This document shows positions 25,373-32,102 of a DNA stretch of 38,808 nucleotides, piece by piece. Every line of letters begins with the position of its first letter. Positions within the stretch are counted from its first letter, which is position 1. Where the stretch lies: the IMG/VR virus record IMGVR_UViG_3300020410_001521, positions 1 through 38,808 of that record. One strand, given 5' to 3'. The stretch comes from a virus. Both the position numbers and the translations under genes were made by a program. The notes beneath the pieces are model-generated. The model did not search any database. It had not been told where the DNA came from and saw only the letters and a program-made list of their open reading frames with translations.

Positions 25373-26418
25373 TATGCAGCCTCCTTATTTGCAATACACG
25401 AAAAGTCAGGCGCAACCATTACGCCATCTACGGCCTTAGCGGCTTCGGTTGCTTTAGTGACTCCCGGGTTCCCTTTTGTTTCCTGGTCATTGTCGGCGCA
25501 TAACACAAACTTTTTGGCCGGCAACTTTTCTTTTAACTGTTTTGATACCGACAGCAAGTTACCCGCATCCAACGCTACCGCGCAAGGCCAGTTCGTTGCC
25601 ATGTGAATTGTCGCCCCGGTTGCATAGCCTTCTGCCACGGCCACTACATCAGAGTTGGCTGCTTTACCAATAAAATGAAAGCAGCCCGATTTACGGCCAT
25701 ACTTCAAAAACAACTTCGAGCCTGTTTCATTAATGATTTGCAGGTTCCAAAGTTTTTTGTCGATATCAATCAGGGGAATTACCAGGTCGTTTTGGTGAAT
25801 GTGTAGGAATGAGAAGTCACGATCATCTTTTGGGGGCAGTTGTTTAAAGAAGTCATTTATCTGTGGCCCGTTCGTAACTATCTCAGCTACGAAATTCGCC
25901 CGAAATACCACTATAAGGGCTTTGGAAAACCGATGGCACCCAAAGCTTTTAACCCCTTTTTTCTTGAGATACTTGTTGTTTTTGCAGGGCTGAGTAAATT
26001 CTTTAAGCAGCTGCTCGGCAAACACCGCTATAACTTCGTGCCACTTCTCGCGATCCGCTGCTGCTTGTGCTTCCTGCTTTTCACGCTCAGCTGCAATTCT
26101 GGCAAATTCCTGTTGACGCTTTTTGTGTTCCTCCGGCGATAGAGGCTCTTTATTGTGTGTATACCCGTTGTCGCTGGCCCATTTGAATACTGTAGCGATG
26201 GTAACGCCGCCACCAACACTAATACTGTTCCATGCTGACTTAGCATCTGCGGGTTTATAGCTGCTGCCAGCCATACTCCAGTTGTCAAACGTATCAAAGC
26301 CAGCATCACCAAATTCGTTTTTAATACCCATGGCCACTTTAACCCAATCATCCCTGGGTAATTCCGGGCTAATGAACTCCAGCGCATCCTGAATATCTTG
26401 CAAGCTTGGTTGCTGCAT
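25372..26418 (-). CDS. Primase with PriCT-2 and TOPRIM domains
   Basis: A 348-aa replication primase. Residues 8-85 match the PriCT-2 domain (RDDWVKVAMGIKNEFG, FDNWS, SAWNSI). A charged Q/E/K/R linker (90-130) precedes the catalytic half. The TOPRIM domain (about 257-340) has VVAVAEGYATGATIH with Glu263 and LCADNDQ with Asp309 and Asp311. The protein ends early: the DFND-type motif that usually closes this domain is on the next ORF. AGGAAG precedes the ATG. This upstream region belongs to a 99-bp element present twice. Confidence 0.9.
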   Translation of the reverse strand: MQQPSLQDIQDALEFISPELPRDDWVKVAMGIKNEFGDAGFDTFDNWSMAGSSYKPADAKSAWNSISVGGGVTIATVFKWASDNGYTHNKEPLSPEEHKKRQQEFARIAAEREKQEAQAAADREKWHEVIAVFAEQLLKEFTQPCKNNKYLKKKGVKSFGCHRFSKALIVVFRANFVAEIVTNGPQINDFFKQLPPKDDRDFSFLHIHQNDLVIPLIDIDKKLWNLQIINETGSKLFLKYGRKSGCFHFIGKAANSDVVAVAEGYATGATIHMATNWPCAVALDAGNLLSVSKQLKEKLPAKKFVLCADNDQETKGNPGVTKATEAAKAVDGVMVAPDFSCIANKEAA

Positions 26419-26504
26419 TGCTGTTCTTCCTGTTTAAATTGTGTAGCGCTTCCTTAAGTTGGTATGCTGAATTTGCATGAAACGACACACCAAAATAAGG
26501 AAGC
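26406..26504. repeat. 99-bp repeat, copy A (with SD-bearing hairpin)
   Basis: It aligns without gaps to 26936-27034 with 88 of 99 identical bases. It runs from the first codons of the primase gene to just before the plus-strand ATG at 26507. Its core is an inverted repeat of 18-bp arms (26449-26466 and 26486-26503, 15 of 18 paired) around a 19-nt loop. The right arm holds the TAAGGAAG Shine-Dalgarno of the plus-strand ORF. The left arm gives the same sequence to the minus strand. Confidence 0.9.
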
Positions 26505-26506
26505 TA

Positions 26507-26932
26507 ATGAACTCAATTAATGAGATAGCGATTGCATGGCTAGATGAAGCCAACAAAATCTCTGTCGAACTCTCCAAAACACTAATGACCGTTTCGGCAA
26601 CGTTACTTATGTTTTCTACTGCTATTGTTGCGCTGCCAGATATAAACACTAACAATCCCCTTTGGATGTATCGGATCCCGTGGATTCTGATGATGTTGAG
26701 CCTGATGTCTGGTGTGTGTCTTCATCTATTAAAAAGCCGGCGGCTTCGAGCTCTCGCCACTGGTCTTCTGTCAGGGCGCTTTTATCTATCCGAGCTACAA
26801 CAACTCCAGGCTCTGCAAGGGGGTGTAAATCTCCGTAGTCGCCCATCAAATGGCGAACAAATGTGCATAATTTTGCAACCCATGTTTTTATTACTCGGTT
26901 TAACATCAACAGGTATCTCCGTGCTCTGGTAA
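26507..26932 (+). CDS. Possible membrane protein, antisense ORF 1
   Basis: An ORF of 141 aa whose ATG is preceded by AAGGAAG in the repeat hairpin. It has a polar start (MNSINEIAIAWLDEANKIS) and then hydrophobic segments at about 31-45 (TVSATLLMFSTAIVA) and 53-75 (WMYRIPWILMMLSLMSGVCLHLL), with another near the C-terminus. From 26649 on it overlaps the 99-aa minus-strand ORF in the opposite direction, so both can hardly be fully conserved. The N-terminal 47 codons have no competing gene and look protein-like. It could be a small membrane protein, a toxin-like peptide or the remnant of a gene cut by the duplication. Not recognised. Confidence 0.4.
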   Translation: MNSINEIAIAWLDEANKISVELSKTLMTVSATLLMFSTAIVALPDINTNNPLWMYRIPWILMMLSLMSGVCLHLLKSRRLRALATGLLSGRFYLSELQQLQALQGGVNLRSRPSNGEQMCIILQPMFLLLGLTSTGISVLW

Positions 26933-26948
26933 AAATTGGTTGCTGCAT
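26649..26948 (-). CDS. Hypothetical early protein, 99 aa
   Basis: A 99-aa protein in the leftward early operon between the cro-proximal gene and the primase. It starts MQQP like the primase because the shared 99-bp repeat covers both starts, and has the same AGGAAG Shine-Dalgarno. The first 33 residues are basic and hydrophobic (ARRYLLMLNRVIKTWVAKLC). The middle reads ALTEDQWRELEAAGFLIDED, typical of a folded protein, and the tail is rich in S, T, D and G. It is not recognised. The opposing plus-strand ORF is the rival reading of the same DNA. Confidence 0.55.
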   Translation of the reverse strand: MQQPIFTRARRYLLMLNRVIKTWVAKLCTFVRHLMGDYGDLHPLAEPGVVVARIDKSALTEDQWRELEAAGFLIDEDTHQTSGSTSSESTGSDTSKGDC

Positions 26949-27034
26949 TGCTGTTCTTCCTGTTGTTTCTGTTAGGCACTTCCTTAAATTGGTATGCTGA
27001 ATTTGCATGAAACGACATACCAAAATAAGGAAGC
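26936..27034. repeat. 99-bp repeat, copy B (with SD-bearing hairpin)
   Basis: The second copy of the element at 26406-26504, 530 bp away. Its inverted repeat (26979-26996 and 27016-27033) pairs 16 of 18 bases around a 19-nt loop and ends in TAAGGAAG, 7 nt before the GTG at 27041. The differences between copies cluster in the 20-bp stretch left of the palindrome. The palindrome and the gene-start part are nearly unchanged. Confidence 0.9.
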
Positions 27035-27040
27035 AAAACT

Positions 27041-27268
27041 GTGAAATCCAACAACCCAATTGACAACCACTTAGAACTTTATAGAAACACCATCCCAGAA
27101 GAGGTGTCTAAGGTTATCCGAGAGGTCACCGACAATATGGAAATCGCTAAGAAAATATGCGACTCCATTTTTGAAGATGATTCAACGCCAGAGCGAGCCA
27201 TCCAGATTTACGACAGGCTGGCTCAGGCACTTGCCCAAACCTCGCCCGATAAAAATCATCATAGTTAA
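27041..27268 (+). CDS. Possible small helical protein, antisense ORF 2
   Basis: A 75-aa ORF with a GTG start and the AAGGAAG Shine-Dalgarno in repeat copy B. The product is helical and acidic (EEVSKVIREVTDNMEIAKKICDSIFEDD), followed by ERAIQIYDRLAQALAQ, and it looks like a real soluble protein. Its last 40 codons overlap the 68-aa minus-strand ORF at 27147-27353 in the opposite sense. The family is unknown. Confidence 0.45.
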   Translation: MKSNNPIDNHLELYRNTIPEEVSKVIREVTDNMEIAKKICDSIFEDDSTPERAIQIYDRLAQALAQTSPDKNHHS

Positions 27269-27353
27269 CCATTTCATTAGCGTAAGAGGGGCGAAACTTT
27301 TTGCCTCTCATACTCTCTTGGTAAACATCTGAAAAAAGAGCTTCTTTATCCAT
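27147..27353 (-). CDS. Hypothetical early protein, 68 aa
   Basis: A 68-aa protein encoded just downstream of the cro-like gene, in the position of a lambda cII-like or early accessory gene. It starts at an ATG with AGGA 8-9 nt upstream. The sequence MDKEALFSDVYQESMRGKKF then SYANEMVNYDDFYRARFGQ is charged and aromatic-rich, with no HTH seen. Its 3-prime half overlaps the plus-strand ORF at 27041-27268. The first 28 codons are free of that overlap and support a real gene. Confidence 0.5.
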   Translation of the reverse strand: MDKEALFSDVYQESMRGKKFRPSYANEMVNYDDFYRARFGQVPEPACRKSGWLALALNHLQKWSRIFS

Positions 27354-27404
27354 AGTATTATCCTGTTGTTGCTGTACAAAAAAACACCTGCTTGATGTAG
27401 GGCG

Positions 27405-27451
27405 ACTCTCTTTTAAACCGAGCTATAGTAATTATGAATTTAAAGGAGAGT
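27405..27451. repeat. Third SD-bearing inverted repeat
   Basis: The arms ACTCTCTTTTAAA (27405-27417) and TTTAAAGGAGAGT (27439-27451) pair over 13 bp with a single G-T pair around a 21-nt loop. The right arm contains GGAGAG, 5 nt before the ATG at 27456. It has the architecture of the hairpins in the 99-bp repeats but a different sequence. Confidence 0.75.
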
Positions 27452-27455
27452 AACG

Positions 27456-27752
27456 ATGCATACACAAACTAGGCTGCACGCTTTTGTTGAATCACTGCCG
27501 CGAGTGCCTGGTATTCTTCAGGTGGATACAAGTCTGGTCTCAACTCATGACGAGGCACGCCAGTTACTTGTTCTATTTTTAAAACCATGTCAGCTGGGGC
27601 TTTTTTATCTCGAGTTAACCATACAGATACATGGGCCTGTGACTTACCTATCTTTAATCCGAGATTCGCTTGGTTGCCGCATATTTTTATGGCTTTTTTT
27701 AATGCCTCTACGCTCATTGGAATTGTCTCATGTTAATAACTTAGGTTGTTAA
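27456..27752 (+). CDS. Doubtful ORF antisense to the cro-like gene
   Basis: A 98-codon ORF with a strong AAAGGAGAG Shine-Dalgarno, lying entirely over the cro-like gene and running into the operators. The product has no recognisable motif and is probably only a shadow of cro. I list it because its start signal matches the pattern of the two other antisense ORFs in this region. A leader-peptide role or an antisense transcript is the likelier meaning. Confidence 0.2.
   Translation: MHTQTRLHAFVESLPRVPGILQVDTSLVSTHDEARQLLVLFLKPCQLGLFYLELTIQIHGPVTYLSLIRDSLGCRIFLWLFLMPLRSLELSHVNNLGC
27469..27717 (-). CDS. Cro-like repressor, YdaS family
   Basis: An 82-aa DNA-binding protein of the YdaS/Cro type. 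The helix-turn-helix is LGLKIGKSQAHVSVWLTRDKK (about 19-39), followed by ADMVLKIEQVTG and the family signature PRHELRPDLYPPEE. It is the first gene of the leftward operon and faces CI across the operators. It should repress the CI promoter and tune early expression. The promoter (TTGAAA, 16 bp, TATTTT) overlaps operators OR1 and OR2. Confidence 0.88.
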   Translation of the reverse strand: MSVEALKKAIKICGNQANLGLKIGKSQAHVSVWLTRDKKAPADMVLKIEQVTGVPRHELRPDLYPPEEYQALAAVIQQKRAA

Positions 27753-27818
27753 AATAGCATAACTCTAGTTATTTTCAACGAAAACCAATCTTGTTTGTAT
27801 TAAATAACGATAGTTATC
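27735..27818. promoter_or_regulatory. OR-like operators (three 16-bp sites)
   Basis: Three sites fit NATAAC-N4-GTTDTY: 27735-27750 (AATAACTTAGGTTGTT), 27758-27773 (CATAACTCTAGTTATT) and 27803-27818 (AATAACGATAGTTATC). They lie between the cro-like and CI starts. Sites 1 and 2 cover the leftward promoter, and site 3 covers the CI promoter region. CI and Cro are the expected ligands. Confidence 0.85.
27751..27778 (-). promoter_or_regulatory. Leftward early promoter for cro and replication genes
   Basis: On the minus strand TTGAAA (27778-27773) and TATTTT (27756-27751) are 16 bp apart, with operator 2 lying in the spacer. Transcription would start over operator 1. This is a close match to a sigma-70 promoter, placed where lambda has PR. 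Confidence 0.7.
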
Positions 27819-27829
27819 AAAATATAGGT

Positions 27830-28537
27830 ATGAAACTCGAACATAGATTTAAAGAATTACGCGAAAAGAAAGGGCTATCACAAAAAGCCCTAGGTGACCT
27901 TGTAGGTGTCTCCCAAGTAGCTGTAATGAAGATAGAGCAAGGTAAAACTCTGCGCCCAAGGAACCTGACTGATTTTGCTCGGGTTCTTGGCGTTTCTGCT
28001 GATTGGTTATTATATGGTGAAGAAGGGTATTCTGAAGGAAGAAATTCGCAGGAGCCTTCAAATGTAGCAGGCTTTTTGCCATTAGAAACATGGGATAGCA
28101 AAACACCTTTAGATGATGATGATGTGGAATTGCCTTTTTATATGGAAGTGGAACTATCAGCCGGAAATGGCTCAAGCATTCAATTAGAAACAAACGGACC
28201 TAAATTAAGATTTTCTAAATCGACCCTTAAACGCCAGGGCGTAAGCATTGATCATGCTGCTTGTGTAAAGGTATCCGGTAATTCAATGGAGCCTGTCATA
28301 CCAGATGGCGCTACTGTTGGAGTAGACACAGCGTTTACCAATATCGTAGATGGCGAAATGTACGCTATCAACTGGGCTGGGGAGTTGTACGTTAAAGTGC
28401 TTACACGCAAGCCAGGTGGCGGTCTACGTATTAGAAGTTTTAATGTAGATGAATACCCAGACGAAAATTTGTCTCCGGATGAAGCGCAATCCGTCAAGGT
28501 CATAGGTAGGGTATTCTGGTACTCCGTTTTACGTTGA
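27830..28537 (+). CDS. CI-like repressor with LexA/S24 autoprotease domain
   Basis: A 235-aa lysogeny repressor. The XRE helix-turn-helix lies at about 5-58 (LSQKALGDLVGVSQVAVMKIEQGK). A linker leads to a LexA-type S24 domain with a self-cleavage Ala111-Gly112 bond in ELSAGNG, nucleophile Ser152 in GNSMEP and general base Lys189 in ELYVKVL. It should be cleaved after RecA activation, so the prophage is probably SOS-inducible. I chose ATG 27830; a TTG at 27791 lies in the operator region. The end overlaps the convergent exonuclease gene by 9 bp. Confidence 0.93.
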   Translation: MKLEHRFKELREKKGLSQKALGDLVGVSQVAVMKIEQGKTLRPRNLTDFARVLGVSADWLLYGEEGYSEGRNSQEPSNVAGFLPLETWDSKTPLDDDDVELPFYMEVELSAGNGSSIQLETNGPKLRFSKSTLKRQGVSIDHAACVKVSGNSMEPVIPDGATVGVDTAFTNIVDGEMYAINWAGELYVKVLTRKPGGGLRIRSFNVDEYPDENLSPDEAQSVKVIGRVFWYSVLR

Positions 28538-29410
28538 TACCAACTTCATAAATTCAGACTCTTTCAATATTGTTATAACCTGGCCTTTTTCTATTAAATC
28601 TTCAGCCTTGCGATGCTTCCTGCTTTTCTCATGACCAGCAAGAACTGATAAATCCTGATCACCAACAACCAGCATAGTTGTTTTTTTAGTAACACCTTTA
28701 CCCACATCACAACCCGCTTTTGCCGCCAACTCTGCGGCATCAGCTCTTGATAGGGTTAGGTTTCCAGTAAACACAATAATGTTCCCGGCCAGTTCGCCAG
28801 TTGGATCACCTTTCAGTGCTTCAACTTTTAGCTGCTCGAATTTGGATAACTGATAATTACTTTTACTCAGCTCTGATTGCCAATCAGAAACTGACCGGTT
28901 TGTTTTCTTACATGCTTCTACAAATACTTTCCCGCATGCAATGGCATCTTCTAAAGCGTCATGGTGGTCGAAGTGTATACCTAAATGCTTACATATGTTT
29001 GCAAGCCCATATCCCCTGTCAGAAAATTGTGTCCACGCCCTTCTGGTTACTCTCGCCGAATCTAACCATTGAACATTATTCACCTGCTTTAATCGATAAT
29101 ACTCAGTTGCTTTAGTGATCGCCGTTCTATCGTAAGCTGTGTGTGTAACTAGAACATCACTACCGATAAACGCCCAAAAATCTTCTACAAAGTCTGCGAG
29201 GGTTTGTTTTCCAGAGACTTGGCGGGGCCCAATGCCGTGAATATCGATGTTAGTTTGACTAAATTCTTGCAATGGGTCGATAAGCGTCATCAATTCGTCC
29301 ACTAACTCACCGTCAATAAATCTGGCAAGCCCTATCTGACAAATTGAGCTGTGGTCTTCATTGGCGGTTTCGACATCAAGCGCTACAAAGTTGAGTCCGT
29401 TCATTGGCAT
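28529..29410 (-). CDS. DnaQ-like exonuclease with C-terminal BRCT domain
   Basis: A 293-aa protein with a DEDDh 3-prime exonuclease domain (about 5-170) and a BRCT domain (about 208-290). Exonuclease motifs are VALDVETAN (Asp12, Glu14), VTHTAYDRTAI (Asp near 95) and HDALEDA (His and Asp near 150-155). The BRCT part has IIVFTGNLTLSR, AAKAGCDVGKGVTKKTTMLVVG and DLIEKGQVITI, as in NAD-dependent ligases. It lies between CI and the OL-like operators and runs convergent to CI. AAGGAAAAGG precedes the ATG. It may be a repair or DNA-end protein, or a lysogenic-conversion gene; the function is not proven. Confidence 0.88.
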   Translation of the reverse strand: MPMNGLNFVALDVETANEDHSSICQIGLARFIDGELVDELMTLIDPLQEFSQTNIDIHGIGPRQVSGKQTLADFVEDFWAFIGSDVLVTHTAYDRTAITKATEYYRLKQVNNVQWLDSARVTRRAWTQFSDRGYGLANICKHLGIHFDHHDALEDAIACGKVFVEACKKTNRSVSDWQSELSKSNYQLSKFEQLKVEALKGDPTGELAGNIIVFTGNLTLSRADAAELAAKAGCDVGKGVTKKTTMLVVGDQDLSVLAGHEKSRKHRKAEDLIEKGQVITILKESEFMKLVST

Positions 29411-29491
29411 TCCTTTTCCTTATGCGTTCATGCCTTTCAATTTAAATACAGCTGATAAAAATTGCAAAAAAAATAATAATAAAAACATAAC

Positions 29492-29574
29492 CATAACCTT
29501 AGTTTTTAAGTTTGTTATAACTTTGGTTGTTTACAAGTGTCGTTTTTATGTCATTATTAATAACATAAGTTTTT
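29492..29574. promoter_or_regulatory. OL-like operators (three 16-bp sites)
   Basis: Three further copies of the CI/Cro operator: 29492-29507 (CATAACCTTAGTTTTT), 29516-29531 (TATAACTTTGGTTGTT) and 29559-29574 (AATAACATAAGTTTTT). They precede the rightward early operon. A weak promoter TTTACA (29530), 17 bp, ATTATT (29553) lies between sites 2 and 3. The spacing between sites allows cooperative repressor binding and a loop to the OR-like cluster. Confidence 0.8.
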
Positions 29575-29588
29575 AAGAGTGATGAGTA

Positions 29589-30005
29589 ATGAAAACAATC
29601 AGAACAACCACAGGTTACCAGCTGGAGAATATCCAGGTAGATGCTAAGCCGTATTCTAAGCTGCCCACGCAGCAAGCCAGAACGCTGTTATTTGTAGCGG
29701 CTGGTTTCCCCCAAAAGCGTATCGCTAACGAAATGGGCGTTAAAACGAGCACCATTAAACAGGCTTGTTCTGATTTAGCTTTTCGCTTCAACACCTATTC
29801 CATGCGTGAAACCGTGCACAAGGCCATTCAGCAGGGGGTTTTGCGTTACATGCTTTGCTTCATGCTGTGCCTGGTCAGTTCGGTTAACGAAGATGTTGAA
29901 CGCAGTTACCGCACAACAACACGCCTCATGAGAACCAATCGAACTATTCGCGCTACACGGTTAAACCGATTGCGTGAACTGCAAATCAATCTATTAACTG
30001 CCTAG
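29589..30005 (+). CDS. LuxR-type HTH regulator, first rightward early gene
   Basis: A 138-aa protein with a GerE/LuxR-type helix-turn-helix: LPTQQARTLLFVAAGFPQKRIANEMGVKTSTIKQACSDL (about 26-64). It has no receiver or ligand-binding domain; the C-terminus is arginine-rich and helical. As first gene behind the OL-like operators it occupies the place of an early activator or antiterminator. It may switch on the following small genes. The target is unknown. Confidence 0.8.
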   Translation: MKTIRTTTGYQLENIQVDAKPYSKLPTQQARTLLFVAAGFPQKRIANEMGVKTSTIKQACSDLAFRFNTYSMRETVHKAIQQGVLRYMLCFMLCLVSSVNEDVERSYRTTTRLMRTNRTIRATRLNRLRELQINLLTA

Positions 30006-30014
30006 GAGATAGCA

Positions 30015-30170
30015 ATGACTAAAGTGTTTTTACTGCCTGCTAAAAATGGCACTCACCCCTTGCGCTTACTGCGAGAGATTAAAGAGGCTTCGAAAGCCAG
30101 TCCTTTGCAGTTGGTTTTCCCTAAAACAACGTCGATTGACCCACCGCCAGAACCACCAATGGCGGCGTGA
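30015..30170 (+). CDS. Small hypothetical protein (51 aa)
   Basis: A 51-codon ORF beginning MTKVFLLPAKNGTHPLRL and ending in a proline-rich DPPPEPPMAA tail. AGGAGA lies 7 nt upstream of the ATG, a strong signal. It follows the HTH gene by 9 bp in the same operon. The proline-rich tail and basic helix suggest a binding peptide. No family is recognised. Confidence 0.7.
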   Translation: MTKVFLLPAKNGTHPLRLLREIKEASKASPLQLVFPKTTSIDPPPEPPMAA

Positions 30171-30241
30171 TGGGCTTATACCCCTAAAAACGCTTCGCGC
30201 CCTGGGGGAAATTGTACGGATTGAGAACAAAAGGAAAGACC

Positions 30242-30508
30242 ATGTTTAAACAAGTCAATTTATTAGAAATCGCCACATTAAAACTGCGCTGCGCCATCCT
30301 CAATAACAAGCTGGTTGGTGAAGAGCTGGAAGTATGGGAAAGCGGAACTCCGTGGTGCGTGGTTGTGCTGATTAATTCATCTACGCGAAAGATGATTGGC
30401 TGCATGGGGCTCAACGCTTTGTCTTCTCGTGACCGGGGAATAACCAAAGGTTGGTTACGCCACATTCAATTAACTCGTGTGCCAAAGGCTGTAAAGCAAG
30501 CGGCATGA
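30242..30508 (+). CDS. Small hypothetical phage protein (88 aa)
   Basis: An 88-aa protein starting at ATG 30242 behind AAAGGAAAG. It has a compact alpha/beta pattern (LLEIATLKLRCAILNNKL, then WESGTPWCVVVLINSST, then GCMGLNALSSRD). It is not recognised. It overlaps the following 33-aa gene by 4 bp (ATGA), so the two are coupled. A longer reading from TTG 30212 lacks a ribosome binding site. Confidence 0.7.
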   Translation: MFKQVNLLEIATLKLRCAILNNKLVGEELEVWESGTPWCVVVLINSSTRKMIGCMGLNALSSRDRGITKGWLRHIQLTRVPKAVKQAA

Positions 30509-30606
30509 AACTCAAACCATTTAAAGAAATCATCCAGGCGTTACTGGGCATTCTGCTCTTTGTATTAGTGCTTGGCATCACAGAAGGAATAGATACATGG
30601 CTTTAA
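30505..30606 (+). CDS. Single-span membrane micropeptide (33 aa)
   Basis: A 33-codon ORF with a basic start (MKLKPFKEIIQ) and one transmembrane helix (ALLGILLFVLVLGI). Its ATG overlaps the previous stop, and its end overlaps the next ATG by 10 bp, so it fits exactly between two genes. The role is unknown; such peptides can modulate membrane proteins of host or phage. Confidence 0.55.
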   Translation: MKLKPFKEIIQALLGILLFVLVLGITEGIDTWL

Positions 30607-30896
30607 TCTTAACAATCGGCTTCGGCATTCAGTACAAAGTGGAGAGCATGCAGGATGCTCAGATGTTGATGGACATCTTTGGTCGGGCAACTCCAGTGGA
30701 TTCTGTTAGCCACAAACACAGCGATAAGTTTCGCGAGAAATACGGCAATAGCTTTTTTGCCTGCCCCGCTGTTCGAAATGAGATCGAGATAAAAATGGTC
30801 AATGGCGAACCGGCCACAGAGAAAGAATACCAGAAGCTGATGGAGCAGCTGGAAGCCGAAGCTGAAGTACAAGAGGTTCAACAGGAAGCAGCTTAG
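30597..30896 (+). CDS. Hypothetical phage protein (99 aa)
   Basis: A 99-aa protein with a beta-strand start (LILTIGFGIQYKV), a basic middle (HKHSDKFREKYGNSFF) and a glutamate-rich helical C-terminus (EYQKLMEQLEAEAEVQEVQQE). The ATG has GAAGGAA upstream. It is encoded just before the DUF2303 pair and travels with it. No known fold was recognised. Confidence 0.7.
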   Translation: MALILTIGFGIQYKVESMQDAQMLMDIFGRATPVDSVSHKHSDKFREKYGNSFFACPAVRNEIEIKMVNGEPATEKEYQKLMEQLEAEAEVQEVQQEAA

Positions 30897-30936
30897 CTGG
30901 CTGCTTTTCATTTAACACAACGCTGAGGAAGCAATC

Positions 30937-31299
30937 ATGAGTGATAAAAACATTACCCCATTTAGCGAAACACTCTCCTACCTTGAAAAAGGTAGCCTTA
31001 ATGCTGAGCTAACAGAACAGTTAGCGGAGGTTATTAAGGGGGTTCGTGAAACTGGCAAGCAAGGCACTGTTACCTTGCAGTTAAAGGTGTCTTTAATGAA
31101 GGGCACCGAAGACACGGTAACGCTGCAAAGTAACGTTAACAACAAGGTTCCACAGCTGGACCGTGCGCAAACCATTATGTGGTCTACCTATGAGGGTGAC
31201 CTTATCCGTAACGATCCAAACCAACGGACTTTTGACTTAAAGACCGTTAACCAATCCACAGAACAGGCCGAGCTTAAACAAGCATCTGGCCAGAACTAA
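30937..31299 (+). CDS. Hypothetical protein paired with DUF2303
   Basis: A 120-aa protein 15 bp upstream of the DUF2303 gene. It has an acidic helix (LNAELTEQLAEVIKGVRETG) and a beta-rich centre (KQGTVTLQLKVSLMKGTEDTVTLQSNV). Gene pairs of this type are common in temperate phages of gammaproteobacteria. A role in recombination or in binding a nucleic acid has been suggested by location only. GAGGAAG precedes the start. Confidence 0.75.
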   Translation: MSDKNITPFSETLSYLEKGSLNAELTEQLAEVIKGVRETGKQGTVTLQLKVSLMKGTEDTVTLQSNVNNKVPQLDRAQTIMWSTYEGDLIRNDPNQRTFDLKTVNQSTEQAELKQASGQN

Positions 31300-31313
31300 G
31301 AGAGAGCTTATTA

Positions 31314-32102
31314 ATGAGTGAAGAACAAAACTTTGTCGAAACCCAGTTCTTAAATGCAGCTGCTACGCATTTACATCAATACCCTGGATGTACACCGTTT
31401 GTTGCTGTGCCTCGTGGCCACCAATTGGAAAGCATTGAAGCGTTTCAGGATAGCCCAAACCGAATTCGTAAGGCACTAAAGGTGCAAACACCAGAGTCGT
31501 TTATTCTCTATTTCAACAAATTCTGTAATGACGACAGCATGGTGGTGCTTAATGACGATAGCCAGTCGGTTACTGGCCTATTGGATTATCACGGCGTTGC
31601 TGAGCCATCTTGGTGTGAGCATGAAGTTAAATATGCCTGCCCTAAGTCGCGCGAGTGGGATACCTGGACACGTTTCAATAAACACAAATTCGATCAGCTG
31701 GCGTTCGCAGAGTTTATTGAAGAAAACATCAAAGACTTTGCAGAACCCTCTGGTGGTGAGCTGCTGGAAATCGCTACCAAGTTCAGCGTTATCCGTACAG
31801 CTGTATTTAATAGCGGTGTAAAGCTTCAGTCTGGTGAATTTGAATTTCAGTTTAGTGAGCAAAACAACAGCAAAGGTACTGTAACGGTACCCGAGAAAAT
31901 TGCGATTGGCATTGCTCCGTTCCACAACGGCACTAAGTACCGCATTTCAGCCCGTTTACGTTATCGCCTACGCGATGGTGAACTGAAAATCTGGTTTGAA
32001 TTAATTGAGCCAGAAAAGGTGCTGGAAGACGCTTTCAATGAAGTTAAAACCGTTATTCGTAACGGCATTGACAAAGTAATGATGATTGAAGCGGCCGCTT
32101 AA
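31314..32102 (+). CDS. DUF2303 family protein (YfdQ-like)
   Basis: A 262-aa protein matching the DUF2303/YfdQ family by size and motifs. These are FVAVPRGHQLESIEAF near residue 30, KVQTPESFILYFNKF, HGVAEPSWCEHEVKY and the C-terminal YRISARLRYRLRDGELKIWFELIEPE. The family is common in phage recombination regions but its function is unknown. It forms a pair with the preceding gene. Confidence 0.85.
   Translation: MSEEQNFVETQFLNAAATHLHQYPGCTPFVAVPRGHQLESIEAFQDSPNRIRKALKVQTPESFILYFNKFCNDDSMVVLNDDSQSVTGLLDYHGVAEPSWCEHEVKYACPKSREWDTWTRFNKHKFDQLAFAEFIEENIKDFAEPSGGELLEIATKFSVIRTAVFNSGVKLQSGEFEFQFSEQNNSKGTVTVPEKIAIGIAPFHNGTKYRISARLRYRLRDGELKIWFELIEPEKVLEDAFNEVKTVIRNGIDKVMMIEAAA

Noticed and set aside
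26406-27034. Integron attC sites (the second repeat copy has GTTAGGC beside the palindrome)
   Set aside because: Only one copy has a GTTRRRY-like core, the paired RYYYAAC site is missing at the right distance, and no integron integrase is present.
27817-28193. Minus-strand ORFs under the CI gene
   Set aside because: They are antisense to a clear LexA-like repressor and have no start signals.
30046-30249. 67-codon ORF overlapping the 51-aa gene
   Set aside because: The 51-aa frame has an AGGAGA signal and fits the gene spacing. The other frame starts inside it without a signal.
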